A DNA stretch of 64,000 bases from Gordonia sp. X0973 (GTDB lineage: Bacteria > Actinomycetota > Actinomycetes > Mycobacteriales > Mycobacteriaceae), in the NCBI RefSeq assembly GCF_013348785.1, contig NZ_CP054691.1:1798001-1862000 (forward strand), read 5' to 3'. Within the stretch, counting starts at the first letter, position 1. Each line of letters opens with the position of its first letter. Made by a program: the position numbers and the translations under genes. This document shows positions 1 through 14,514 of the stretch, one piece after another. The notes under the pieces are model-generated. The model was not told where the DNA came from, did not search any database, and worked only from the letters and a program-made list of their open reading frames with translations.

Positions 1-1091
1 GGCGCGGTGGGCGAAACCCTCGGCGAAGCGGTGTTCTGCACCGCCATGACCGGCTACCAGGAAGCGCTCACCGACCCGAGCTACCACCGGCAGATCCTTG
101 TCGCCACGGCGCCGCAGATCGGCAACACCGGGTGGAACGACGAGGACGGCGAGAGCCGTCTCACCGCCGGTGACGGCGCCGATCCGGGCAAGATCTGGGT
201 GGCCGGCTACGCGGTGCGCAACCCCACCCGGCGCGTCTCCAACTGGCGCGCCAACAGCAGCCTGGAGGATCAGCTGCGGGCGCAGGAGGTCGTCGGGATC
301 GCGGGCATCGACACGCGGGCGGTCACCCGGGTGCTGCGCGATCACGGTTCCATGCGAGCCGGGGTGTTCTCCGGCGCGGCCCTCGCCGACGACGACGAAT
401 TGCTCGCTCGGGTGCTCGACCAGCCGGAGATGGCGGGGGCGAACCTGTCCGCCGAGGTCAGCACACCGAAGCCGTATGTCGTCCCGGCCGACGGCGAGAC
501 CCGCTTCCGCGTGGCCGCGCTGGACCTGGGCATCAAGGCCAACACGCCGCGGATGTTCGCCGAGCGCGGCATCGAGGTGCACGTGCTGCCCGTCGCCAGC
601 GGACTCGACGCCATCGCCGACCTGAAGCCCGACGGCGTCTTCCTCTCCAACGGCCCCGGCGACCCCGCGACCGCGGATGCGGCCGTCGCGCTGACCCGCT
701 CGGTCATCGAAGCCGGATACCCGTTGTTCGGGATCTGCTTCGGCAACCAAATCCTCGGCCGTGCGCTGGGCCGCAGCACGTACAAGATGCGGTTCGGCCA
801 CCGCGGCATCAACATCCCCGTCCTCGACGTTGCCACCGGCCGTGCATCGATCACCTCGCAGAACCACGGGTTCGCGCTCGAGGGTGAGGCCGGTGAGGAG
901 TTCGACACCGACTTCGGCCGCGGCCGCGTCAGCCACGTCTGCGCCAACGACGGCACCGTCGAAGGCGTCGAACTGGTCGACGGGCGCGCCTTCTCAGTCC
1001 AGTACCACCCGGAGGCCGCGGCCGGTCCGCATGACGCGGCCTACCTCTTCGACAAGTTCGCCACCGCGATGACGGAAGGGAAGCGCTCCTA

Positions 1092-1092
<1 letters not shown>
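1..1092 (+). CDS. carA: carbamoyl-phosphate synthase small (glutaminase) subunit, 5' end outside window
   Basis: Hydrolyses glutamine and passes ammonia to CarB for carbamoyl phosphate, the first step of pyrimidine and arginine synthesis. The reading frame is open from base 1 and the first visible residues ([12 protein letters not shown]) belong to the middle of the N-terminal domain, so the true start lies upstream. The class I glutamine amidotransferase domain is complete: nucleophile Cys codon at 736-738 in GICFGNQ, and the His/Glu pair in YHPE at about 1003-1014. The stop codon shares one base with the carB ATG (TAATG), so the two subunits are translationally coupled. Identification is secure; only the 5' end is missing. 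Confidence 0.97.
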
Positions 1093-4456
<3,364 letters not shown>

Positions 4457-4460
<4 letters not shown>

Positions 4461-5284
4461 CCGACGGGTTCGGCGCGCGCTACCGGGCCGCCGTCGCGGC
4501 CCGGGGGCGACTGTGCGCGGGTATCGACCCGCATCCCGAACTGCTGGAGCGATGGGGGCTGCCGGTCGACGCCTCGGGTCTGGGCCGCTTCGGCGACATC
4601 TGCGTCGCGGCGCTGGGCCCCACCGCCGCGGTGATCAAGCCGCAGGTGGCGTTCTTCGAGGCCTTCGGCGCGGCCGGGTTCGCCGTCCTCGAGCGGGTCA
4701 TCCGCGGCTGCCGCGATGCCGGCGCCTTGGTGCTCGCCGACGCGAAGCGGGGGGATATCGGGTCGACGATGACGGCCTATTCCCGTGCCTGGCTGTCCGA
4801 CGACTCGCCGCTGTGCTCCGACGCGGTCACCGCGTCGCCCTATCTGGGCTTCGGTTCGTTGAAGCCGGCGATAGACGAGGCACGGGCGTCGTCGCGAGCG
4901 GTGATCGTGCTCGCCCGCACGTCGAACCCGGACGGGGCGCCGGTCCAACTGGCCGTCGGCGCGGCGGGTCGCGTCGGCCAGCAGATCGTCGACGAGGCGG
5001 CTGCCGTCAACGCTGACGGGAAGGCTACGGCCGGGGTCGTCGTCGGTGCCACCCGCGCCCACGGACTGGACCTGGGCGCGCTGAACGGCGTGATCCTCGC
5101 CCCCGGCGTCGGCGCCCAGGGCGCCACCGCGGGCGAGTTGCCCACGCTGTTCGCCGGCGCCGATCAGCGCTGGCTGTTGCCGGCCAGTTCCCGTGGCGTG
5201 TTGCGGGCCGGGCCGGATGTCGACACACTGCGCGCCGCATGCGAGTCGGCGCGCGACGAAATCGAAGCGGCACTGAAGCCGTGA
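4457..5284 (+). CDS. pyrF: orotidine 5'-phosphate decarboxylase, type 2
   Basis: Decarboxylates OMP to UMP, the last step of de novo pyrimidine synthesis. The 275-residue protein carries the catalytic [12 protein letters not shown] motif at about residues 93-104 and the [11 protein letters not shown] start typical of the longer type 2 enzyme of mycobacteria and relatives. The ATG sits in an ATGA overlap with the carB stop, so coupling to carB is expected. A separate short ribonucleotide-type deaminase gene follows after 15 bases. Confidence 0.96.
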
Positions 5285-5299
5285 ACTGAGGATGCGCCG

Positions 5300-5776
5300 A
5301 TGATCGACGAAACCGATCTGCACCACCTGCGCCGCTGCATCGACCTGGCCGAGGAGGCACTCGAGGCCGGCGACGAACCGTTCGGCTCGATCCTGGTGGC
5401 CGGCGACGGGAGCGTGATCGCCGAGGACCGCAACCGGATCGTCGAGAAGGCCGACCCGACCTATCACCCGGAATTGACCCTCGCCCAGCTCGCCGCGCGC
5501 GAAATGGCCCCCGCGGAGCGGGCGGCCGCCACGCTCTACACCTCCGGCGAGCACTGCCCGATGTGTTCGGCCGCGCACGCGTGGGTCGGACTCGGCCGCA
5601 TCGTCTTCGCCAGCTCGACGGCCCAACTGAGCGGTTGGCTGGCCGAGATGTCGGCCGCGCCCGCACCCGTCGCCCCGCTGCCGATCACGACCGTCGCGCC
5701 GGGCATACCGGTCGACGGCCCGGTGCCGGAATTGGCGGCGCGAATCCGGGAGTTGCACGCGCGATCGCGGCGCTGA
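5300..5776 (+). CDS. nucleoside/cytidine-deaminase-fold protein with an HPE zinc motif
   Basis: A 158-residue member of the CMP/dCMP deaminase zinc-binding superfamily. The zinc site is visible as His56-Pro-Glu58 and Cys86-x-x-Cys89 (HCPMC). The usual HAE is HPE here, as in a subgroup of tRNA-adenosine/guanine-deaminase-like proteins, so the substrate cannot be named. It begins 15 bases after pyrF with only a weak GAGG upstream, and is probably carried on the pyrimidine operon transcript. A salvage role in pyrimidine or purine metabolism is plausible from context but is inference. Confidence 0.8.
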   Translation: MIDETDLHHLRRCIDLAEEALEAGDEPFGSILVAGDGSVIAEDRNRIVEKADPTYHPELTLAQLAAREMAPAERAAATLYTSGEHCPMCSAAHAWVGLGRIVFASSTAQLSGWLAEMSAAPAPVAPLPITTVAPGIPVDGPVPELAARIRELHARSRR

Positions 5777-6186
5777 GGCCGCGCGCCGCACGGGCCGTAC
5801 CAGGCGAGCGGCGCTCCACCCGACCCGGACAAACCGACCAAACGAGCGGTGCGACTGTTCGACACGCCGGTGACCTGCGTGAACGCAAAGATCTGCGACC
5901 TGGGTGCGGAACGCCTCGTCGGCAAGCGCGCGAGCCCGTCGGCTGCACCCGGAATATCGCGTTGACCTGCAGTGATTTCCGTCAACCGGGCACCTCTGCG
6001 CGGTGACGCCATGGGGCCGGCGGCGAGACGCTACCTCATGGCGATCCAGGGACTTTGGAGGGGTACCCCTCGAAATGCCTGTTCAGGTTGGGTACCGTCA
6101 ACCTCGCGCCGCAGGCAACCCAGCGGCCCGCCGGTCATCACCATGGCTGAGCGGCGGAGATGAAAGAACGATCTACGGAGGATCAC
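5777..6186. promoter_or_regulatory. 410-bp intergenic region upstream of mihF with three inverted repeats
   Basis: No convincing gene is seen. The region contains GTTGAC (5961-5966) facing GTCAAC (5981-5986), a perfect 14-bp palindrome GAGGGGTACCCCTC (6058-6071), and AGGTTG (6085-6090) facing CAACCT (6099-6104). The last pair encloses a TACCGT -10-like hexamer at 6093-6098, which would give a leader of about 80 nt. Long, structured upstream regions suit an abundant nucleoid protein gene, but which repeat is an operator cannot be told here. Confidence 0.45.
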
Positions 6187-6496
6187 GTGGCCCTTCCCCA
6201 GTTGACTGATGAGCAGCGCGCGGCAGCGCTGGAAAAGGCTGCGGCCGCCCGCCGGGCCCGCGCCGAGCTCAAGGAGCGCCTCAAGCGCGGTGGCACGGAC
6301 CTCAAGCAGGTCCTCAAGGACGCCGAGAACGACGAGATCCTCGGCAAGATGAAGGTTTCGGCTCTGCTGGAGGCCCTGCCCAAGGTTGGCAAGGTGAAGG
6401 CCGCCGAGATCATGGAGGAGCTCGAGATCGCCCCGACCCGTCGCGTGCGCGGCCTGGGCGACCGTCAGCGCAAGGCACTTCTGGAGAAGTTTGACC

Positions 6497-6504
<8 letters not shown>
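6187..6504 (+). CDS. mihF: actinobacterial integration host factor (mIHF)
   Basis: Nucleoid-associated DNA-binding protein of the actinobacterial IHF family (S13-like H2TH fold), unrelated in sequence to enterobacterial IHF. The start chosen is GTG 6187, giving 105 residues ([11 protein letters not shown]...). It follows GGAGG at 6177-6181 with 5-base spacing and matches the known family N-terminus. An upstream ATG at 6160 would add nine unrelated residues. The basic N-terminal helix and the C-terminal helix-two-turn-helix segment (about 60-85, [13 protein letters not shown]) are intact. The 3' end overlaps the gmk start, a pairing conserved in mycobacteria. Confidence 0.95.
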
Positions 6505-7451
<947 letters not shown>

Positions 7452-7470
7452 CGGCACCGTCGACGGGCTG

Positions 7471-8715
7471 ATGACGTCTCCGGCGCGCAAGCGCATCCTG
7501 GTCGGTGTCGGCGGCGGAATCGCCGCTTACAAGGCCTGTGCGGTCATCCGGCACTTCACCGAGGCGGGCCACGACGTCCACGTCATCCCGACCGACGCGG
7601 CCCTGAACTTCGTCGGGGCTGCGACGTTCGAGGCGCTGTCGGGACACCCCGTGTCGACGACGGTCTTCGATCGCGTCGACGAGGTGGCCCACGTCCGACT
7701 CGGCCAGGAGGCCGACCTCTTCGTCGTCGCCCCCGCCACGGCCGATCTGCTGTCGCGCGCGGCGACCGGCCGCGCCGACGATCTGCTGACCGCCTCGCTG
7801 CTGACCGCCCGGTGCCCGGTGCTGTTCGCGCCGGCCATGCACACGGAGATGTGGGAGCACCCGGCGACCGTCGACAATGTCACGATGCTGCGCCGACGGG
7901 GATCAATCGTGATGCCCCCGGCCACCGGGCGGCTGACCGGCCGCGACAGCGGCGCCGGACGGCTCCCGGAACCGGCGGAGATCGGCATGCTCGGCGACCT
8001 GCTGCTCGACGAGCCGGAGGCGTTGCCGTTCGACCTGGACGGCGTGCACATCCTGATCAGCGCCGGTGGCACCCGTGAGGCCCTCGACCCGGTGCGGTAC
8101 CTCGGCAACCACAGCTCCGGAAAGCAGGGATTCGCCCTGGCGCGCGCCGCCGCCGCCCGCGGCGCCGACGTCGCCGTCGTGGCCGGCTCGACCTCGGGGG
8201 CAGGGGATCCGGCCGGGGTGGAGATCGTGCCGATCGCCAGCGCCGTCGAACTCTCCGACGAGATGACCAAGCGGGCCCGGGAGGCCGACGTCATCATCAT
8301 GGCCGCCGCCGTCGCCGACTTCCGGCCGGTCGTCGTCGCCGACGCGAAGATCAAGAAGGGGGCCACCGGTCCCGCGCCGATCGAGTTGGAGACCAATCCG
8401 GACATCCTCGCCGGTCTGGTGCAGGCCCGCGGCCGTGGCGAGATCGGGGCCGACACCGTCATCGTCGGGTTCGCCGCGGAGACCGGCGACGAGAACGGTG
8501 GGGTATTGGAACACGGGCGAGCGAAATTCGCCCGCAAGGGATGCGACCTCCTCGTCGTCAACCCGGTGGGATCGGGGAAGGCCTTCGGCACCGAGGACAA
8601 CACCGGCTGGTTACTCAGCACCGCCGGGACGGAGACGGCGCTGCCGCTCACGTCGAAGACGTTGCTCGCCAGCCGGATACTCGACGCGCTGTCGCCGCTC
8701 CTGCACCGCGACTGA
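7471..8715 (+). CDS. coaBC: bifunctional phosphopantothenoylcysteine decarboxylase / synthetase
   Basis: Catalyses two steps of coenzyme A synthesis. The N-terminal flavoprotein CoaC domain (about 1-190) has the glycine-rich VGGGIAAYKA start, the APATADLLSRAATG segment and PAMHTEMW, a variant of the PXMNXXMW motif. The C-terminal CoaB domain (about 190-414) begins with ISAGGTREALDPVRY and NHSSGKQG. The position that carries the catalytic Cys in E. coli CoaC reads GRLTGRDSG and has no Cys, as is also my recollection for mycobacterial CoaBC. The gene starts 19 bases after rpoZ and is probably cotranscribed with it. Confidence 0.95.
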   Translation: MTSPARKRILVGVGGGIAAYKACAVIRHFTEAGHDVHVIPTDAALNFVGAATFEALSGHPVSTTVFDRVDEVAHVRLGQEADLFVVAPATADLLSRAATGRADDLLTASLLTARCPVLFAPAMHTEMWEHPATVDNVTMLRRRGSIVMPPATGRLTGRDSGAGRLPEPAEIGMLGDLLLDEPEALPFDLDGVHILISAGGTREALDPVRYLGNHSSGKQGFALARAAAARGADVAVVAGSTSGAGDPAGVEIVPIASAVELSDEMTKRAREADVIIMAAAVADFRPVVVADAKIKKGATGPAPIELETNPDILAGLVQARGRGEIGADTVIVGFAAETGDENGGVLEHGRAKFARKGCDLLVVNPVGSGKAFGTEDNTGWLLSTAGTETALPLTSKTLLASRILDALSPLLHRD

Positions 8716-8827
8716 GCCCGTCGTCGCGACCCGCCGGGCGTCGGCCGTCGTCACCGGTGTGTAGGTTGGACGGTGGTTTTCGAGCCGATCGGTGGGCGAT
8801 CGGCGGCACAGGCTCGGAAGGGACCCG

Positions 8828-10036
<1,209 letters not shown>

Positions 10037-10064
10037 TCCCGACCAGGGCGGTAAGGGCGTCCAC

Positions 10065-12080
10065 GTGAGCGCCTCGTCGCGAGAACCGGCGCCGACGGCC
10101 CCGATCGCCCAGGTTCTCCCCATGCTGGGCCTGGCGCATCTGGACCGGCCGTTCGACTACCTCGTCGACGCAGACCAGGACGCCCAGGCGGTCCCCGGCG
10201 CCCGCCTGCGCGTGCGGTTCTCCGGGCGACTCGTCGACGCCTTCCTCCTGGCCCGCCTGGAGCGCAGCGAGCACGACGGCAAGCTGGGGTGGATCGACCG
10301 GGTGGTCTCCCCGGAACCGGTCCTCACGCCCGAGGTCGCCCAGCTGTGCCGGTCCGTCGCCGATCGCTATGCCGGGACGATGTCGGACGTGGTGCGCCTG
10401 GCGGTGCCGCCCCGCCACGCGCGGACCGAGAAGGAGGAGGCGGCCGCCCCGCCGCCACCCTTCATCGATCCGGACCCGGAGCTGACGCGGTGGGCGGCCT
10501 ATCGGGGCGCACAGGCCTTTGCCGCCGCCGTCGCGGCCGGCCGGGCACCGCGGGCGGCCTGGCAATCGACGCCGGGGGAGGATTGGCCGGCCCGGCTCGC
10601 CGAGTTGATCGGTCACACCGTGGCCGCGGGGCGCGGCGTCATCGCCGTCGTCCCCGACCAGCGCGACCTCGACAGGTTGGAATGGGCATGTGCGCCGCTG
10701 GGGGAACGATGCGTGACGCTCGCCGCCGGATTGGGCCCGACGGCGCGTTACCGGCGCTGGCTCGCCGCGCTGCGGGGCGGTGCCGACGTGGTGTTGGGCA
10801 CGCGCAGCGCCGTGTTCGCGCCGGTGCGCAACCTGGGGCTGATCGTCGTGTGGGACGACGGCGACCCCAGCCTGGACGAGCCGCGCGCGCCCTACCCGCA
10901 TCCGCGCGAGGTCGCCGTGCTGCGCAGCCACCAGCAACAATGCGGGTTGCTGCTGGCCGGCGTCTCCCGCACGGCGGAGGTGCAATCGCTGGTCGCGGCG
11001 GGGTGGGCGCATGACGTCGTCGCCGAGCGCGCCGTCGTCCGCGAGCGCGGTCCCCGGGTGCTCGCCCTCGACGAGGAGAACCGGGTCGTCGGAAACGATC
11101 CGCTGGTCCGCTTGGCCCGGGTACCCGAGTTCGCCTTCCGACTGGCCCGGACCAGTCTCGATGCCGATCGGCCGGTCCTCATCAGCGTCCCGCGCCGGGG
11201 CTACCTGCCGTCGCTGTCCTGCGCCAAGTGCCGGACGCACGCGCGGTGCCGCGCCTGCCACGGTCCGCTGGCGATGGCGCCGGACGGCTCCGTCTCCTGC
11301 CGGTGGTGCGGCCGCGTCGAGACGTCGGTGCGTTGCGCGGTCTGCGGATCGACCGAGATCCGGGCGCGCACGGTCGGCGCCGCGCGCACCGCGGAGGAAC
11401 TCGGGCGCGCCTTTCGCGGTGTCCCGGTCCTGACCAGCGACGGGGCCAAACGCACCGACCGGATTCCGGGTGGGGCCCGCCTCGTCGTGGCGACGCCGGG
11501 GGCCGAGCCGGTCGTCGAACCCGGGCAGGACGACGACGGCGGCTACGGCACGGTCATCGCCGTCGACACCTGGGCCCACCTCGACCGGGAGGACCTGCGC
11601 GCCGAGGAGGATGCGGCACGGCACTGGTTCTCCCTCGGCGCCCTGGCCCGCCCCGCCCGCGACGGCGGGACGCTGGTGATCCTCGCCGACAACGACATCC
11701 CCGTGGTCCAGGCGGTCGTCCGCTGGGACCCCGTTGCCTTCGCCGCCGAACAGCTGGCACAACGCGTCGAACTCGGCTTTCCGCCGGCGGTGACGATGGC
11801 GGCCGTCGACGGCACCGCCGAGGCGGTGCGGCTGTTCGTCGACCTCGTCGAGCTTCCGGCCGACGCCGGCATCCTCGGCCCGGTGCCGCTACCGCCGGGG
11901 GTGCGACCGCCGCCCGGCGACTTCGGGCCGAAGGCGGAGTTCGAGCGGCTGCTGTTCCGCGTCGACCGCAGTCGTGGGCGGGAGCTGGCACGGGCGTTGA
12001 GCCTGGCTCAGGCCCGTCGCGCCACCGGGCGCGACGGCGGACCGCTGCGGGTCCAGGTCGACCCGCCGACCATCGGTTGA
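10065..12080 (+). CDS. priA: primosomal protein N' (PriA-type), helicase motifs lost
   Basis: Replication-restart protein of the PriA family, 671 residues. The N-terminal DNA-binding part and the zinc-binding region (Cys pairs in CAKCRTHARCRAC and CRWCGRVETSVRCAVC, about residues 386-430) are kept. No Walker A GSGKT is present where helicase motif I should be, and the DEEH box is replaced by WDDGD near residue 265, so the protein is unlikely to be an ATP-driven helicase. This loss is a known feature of actinobacterial PriA. The GTG start at 10065 lies 28 bases after metK. Confidence 0.9.
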   Translation: MSASSREPAPTAPIAQVLPMLGLAHLDRPFDYLVDADQDAQAVPGARLRVRFSGRLVDAFLLARLERSEHDGKLGWIDRVVSPEPVLTPEVAQLCRSVADRYAGTMSDVVRLAVPPRHARTEKEEAAAPPPPFIDPDPELTRWAAYRGAQAFAAAVAAGRAPRAAWQSTPGEDWPARLAELIGHTVAAGRGVIAVVPDQRDLDRLEWACAPLGERCVTLAAGLGPTARYRRWLAALRGGADVVLGTRSAVFAPVRNLGLIVVWDDGDPSLDEPRAPYPHPREVAVLRSHQQQCGLLLAGVSRTAEVQSLVAAGWAHDVVAERAVVRERGPRVLALDEENRVVGNDPLVRLARVPEFAFRLARTSLDADRPVLISVPRRGYLPSLSCAKCRTHARCRACHGPLAMAPDGSVSCRWCGRVETSVRCAVCGSTEIRARTVGAARTAEELGRAFRGVPVLTSDGAKRTDRIPGGARLVVATPGAEPVVEPGQDDDGGYGTVIAVDTWAHLDREDLRAEEDAARHWFSLGALARPARDGGTLVILADNDIPVVQAVVRWDPVAFAAEQLAQRVELGFPPAVTMAAVDGTAEAVRLFVDLVELPADAGILGPVPLPPGVRPPPGDFGPKAEFERLLFRVDRSRGRELARALSLAQARRATGRDGGPLRVQVDPPTIG

Positions 12081-12111
12081 GAGGCTCGCGACGGTCGCCG
12101 GAGCCGCCCCC

Positions 12112-12117
12112 TACTAT
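12112..12117 (+). promoter_or_regulatory. -10 element (TACTAT) placing the TSS on the fmt start codon
   Basis: TACTAT matches TANNNT and ends 7 bases before ATG 12125. No Shine-Dalgarno sequence lies between, so fmt is probably made as a leaderless mRNA. Confidence 0.6.
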
Positions 12118-12124
12118 TGATCGA

Positions 12125-13096
12125 ATGCGCGTCATCTTCGCCGGTACGCCCGCGGTCGCGGTGCCCTCCCTGAACGCCCTGCACGATTCGGCCGACCACC
12201 AGGTCGTCGGCGTGATTTCACGGCCGGACGCGGTCTCCGGGCGGGGCCGCAAGGTGAACCGTTCCGACGTGGCGCGCCGGGCCGATGAGCTGGGGATCGA
12301 CGTCATCACGCCGGCCCGCCTCCACCACGGCGGCGAGGCTGACCCCGAGGTGCTCGCCACCCTCAACCGATGGGCCCCGGACTGCGCGGCCGTCGTCGCC
12401 TACGGCGGTCTCATCCCGCCCTCGCTGCTGAATCTGCCGACGCACGGCTGGGTCAACCTCCACTTCTCCTTGCTACCGGCGTGGCGGGGCGCGGCACCGG
12501 TCCAGGCGGCCATCGCCGCGGGGGACGCCGTCACCGGCGCGAGTACCTTCCAACTCGACGCGGGCCTGGACACCGGCCCCGTCTACGGGACGCTGACCAC
12601 CGAGATCGGTGCCGACGAGACCAGCGGCGAATTGCTCGCCCGACTCGCCGACGAGGGCTCCCGGCTGCTCGTCGCGACCTTCGACGGCATCGGGTCGGGT
12701 GAGTTGGCCCCCGTCGCGCAGCCCGATCACGACGTCTCGCGCGCGGCCAAGATCACGGTCGACGACGCACACGTCGTATGGGATCGGCCGGCGCATATCG
12801 TCGCGAGGCTCATCCGGGCGCACACCCCGGACCCGGGCGCGTGGGCGCTCGTCGACGGCGGCGACACCGAGACCCGCCTGCGCGTCGGACCGCTGCGACG
12901 GGGGGTCGGCGACGCGCCCGGTGCACCCTCGGCACTGGACCCCGGCGAGGTCGCCGTGACCAAGAAGGCCGTCTACGTCGGCACCGCCGACGAGGTCGTC
13001 GCGTTGACGTGGGTGATACCGCCGGGCAAGAAGCAGATGCCGGCGGCCGATTGGGCGCGCGGCGCGCGCCTGGCCCCCGGGGCGGTGCTGCGATGA
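12125..13096 (+). CDS. fmt: methionyl-tRNA formyltransferase
   Basis: Formylates initiator Met-tRNA with 10-formyl-THF. ATG 12125 gives 323 residues starting MRVIFAGTPAVAVPSL, the family N-terminus. The reading frame stays open upstream into priA, but those residues are unrelated. The formyl-donor site is visible as LHFSLLPAWRGAAPVQ at about residues 115-130. No ribosome binding site precedes the ATG; a TACTAT -10 element 7 bases upstream suggests leaderless initiation. The end overlaps rsmB by 4 bases (ATGA). Confidence 0.96.
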   Translation: MRVIFAGTPAVAVPSLNALHDSADHQVVGVISRPDAVSGRGRKVNRSDVARRADELGIDVITPARLHHGGEADPEVLATLNRWAPDCAAVVAYGGLIPPSLLNLPTHGWVNLHFSLLPAWRGAAPVQAAIAAGDAVTGASTFQLDAGLDTGPVYGTLTTEIGADETSGELLARLADEGSRLLVATFDGIGSGELAPVAQPDHDVSRAAKITVDDAHVVWDRPAHIVARLIRAHTPDPGAWALVDGGDTETRLRVGPLRRGVGDAPGAPSALDPGEVAVTKKAVYVGTADEVVALTWVIPPGKKQMPAADWARGARLAPGAVLR

Positions 13097-14490
13097 GCGG
13101 CGAACGTCCCGCCGGGGGAAAATACCGCGACAAGTCCGTCGACCCGGTCCGGACGGTCGCCCGCGACGTGCTGCGGGCGGTGCGCGATCGCGGCGCCTAC
13201 GCGAACCTGTTGCTCCCCGCCTTGCTGCGGGAACGGAGGATCAGCGGGCGCGACGCGGCCCTGGCCACCGAGTTGACCTACGGCACCGCGCGGGCGCAGG
13301 GCACCCTCGACGCGATCATCGCCGAAGCCGCCGGGCGCCCGGTCGCCGAGATCGACGGCAAACTTCTCGACGTGCTGCGCCTCGGTGCGTATCAACTGCT
13401 GCGCACCAGGATCGGCTCGCACGCGGCCGTCTCCACGTCGGTCGACCTGGTCCGATCCGAGGACGGGCAGGGGCCGGCCGGTTTCGTCAACGCCGTGCTG
13501 CGCAAGGTCTCCCAGCGCGACGAGGACCTGTGGGCCGACGAGCTGGCGCCGTTCATCGGTGCCGATCCGGTGGGGCACCTGGCGTTCCGGTACGCGCATC
13601 CGCGGTGGATCGCCGAAGTCTTCGCCGACGCACTGGGCGGATCGGTCGGCTCGCTGCAGGCCGCACTGGCCGCCGACGATTCCCGCCCGCCGGTCCACCT
13701 GGTGGCGCGCCCCGGCCAGATCACCGCCGAGGAATTGGCGCTGGTGTCCGGCGGCGAGACCGGGCGGCTCTCGCCGTATTGCGTCTACCTGCCCGGCGGC
13801 GATCCCGGGGAGCTCGACGTGGTCCGCGAGGGGTTGGCCGGCGTCCAAGACGAGGGCAGCCAGTTGGTCGCGCTGGCGCTCACCCGCGCCGAGGTGGAGG
13901 GACCCGACGCCGGGCGTTGGCTGGACCTGTGCGCCGGCCCGGGCGGCAAGGCCGCGTTGATCGGCTCGCTCGCCGAAGTCGAGGGCGCCCATCTCGACGC
14001 CGTCGAGGTCTCCGAACACCGGGCCGAGCTGATCCGCTCGGTGACCGCCGATCTGCCCGTCGACGTGATCGTCGCGGACGGCCGCAGCAGCGGCCTGGAA
14101 CCGGGCTATGACCGCGTGCTCGTCGACGCCCCGTGCAGCGGTCTTGGGTCGCTTCGCCGTCGGCCGGAGTCCCGCTGGCGGCGTCAGCCGTCCGATGTCG
14201 CGGAGCTGGTGGGGCTGCAACGGGAACTGCTCACCGAGGCACTGCGGCTGACCCGGCCAGGCGGGGTGGTCGTCTACTCGACGTGTTCGCCGCACCCGGA
14301 GGAGACGACCGGCGTCGTCGACGCGGTGTGCGCGGCCACCGGTGCCGAACAGATCGATGCGCGGGCATTCGTGCAGACCGAGGGAATGGCCGAGGTGGGC
14401 GACCTCGGGGACGGCCCGCCTGTACAGCTGTGGCCGCATCTGCACGGGACCGACGCGATGTTCCTGGCCGCGCTGCGCCGTCGGGCCTAG
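13093..14490 (+). CDS. rsmB: 16S rRNA (cytosine-C5)-methyltransferase RsmB (Fmu/Sun type)
   Basis: Methylates a cytosine of 16S rRNA (C967 in E. coli numbering). The N-terminal NusB-like RNA-binding domain spans about residues 20-150. The Rossmann methyltransferase domain follows, with SAM motif LDLCAGPGGKAAL near 279 and the two catalytic cysteines in DAPCSGLGSLRRRPE and YSTCSPHPEET. The ATGA overlap with fmt and the 465-residue length match the mycobacterial fmt-fmu pair. Confidence 0.94.
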   Translation: MSGERPAGGKYRDKSVDPVRTVARDVLRAVRDRGAYANLLLPALLRERRISGRDAALATELTYGTARAQGTLDAIIAEAAGRPVAEIDGKLLDVLRLGAYQLLRTRIGSHAAVSTSVDLVRSEDGQGPAGFVNAVLRKVSQRDEDLWADELAPFIGADPVGHLAFRYAHPRWIAEVFADALGGSVGSLQAALAADDSRPPVHLVARPGQITAEELALVSGGETGRLSPYCVYLPGGDPGELDVVREGLAGVQDEGSQLVALALTRAEVEGPDAGRWLDLCAGPGGKAALIGSLAEVEGAHLDAVEVSEHRAELIRSVTADLPVDVIVADGRSSGLEPGYDRVLVDAPCSGLGSLRRRPESRWRRQPSDVAELVGLQRELLTEALRLTRPGGVVVYSTCSPHPEETTGVVDAVCAATGAEQIDARAFVQTEGMAEVGDLGDGPPVQLWPHLHGTDAMFLAALRRRA

Positions 14491-14501
14491 CAAGCGACAC
14501 A

Positions 14502-14507
14502 TACAAT
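14502..14507 (+). promoter_or_regulatory. -10 element (TACAAT) of a leaderless rpe promoter
   Basis: TACAAT ends 7 bases before ATG 14515, placing the expected transcription start on the initiation codon. This decides between ATG 14515 and the upstream GTG 14509, which would fall before the transcript begins. Confidence 0.6.
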
Positions 14508-14514
14508 CGTGGCC

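Noticed and set aside
8716..8827. Possible SAM riboswitch ahead of metK
   Set aside because: Only 112 bp, and none of the SAM-I or SAM-IV core elements could be recognised.
11228..12124. In-frame N-terminal extension of fmt inside priA
   Set aside because: Arg/Gly-rich shadow sequence; the Fmt family start and a -10 element fix the start at 12125.
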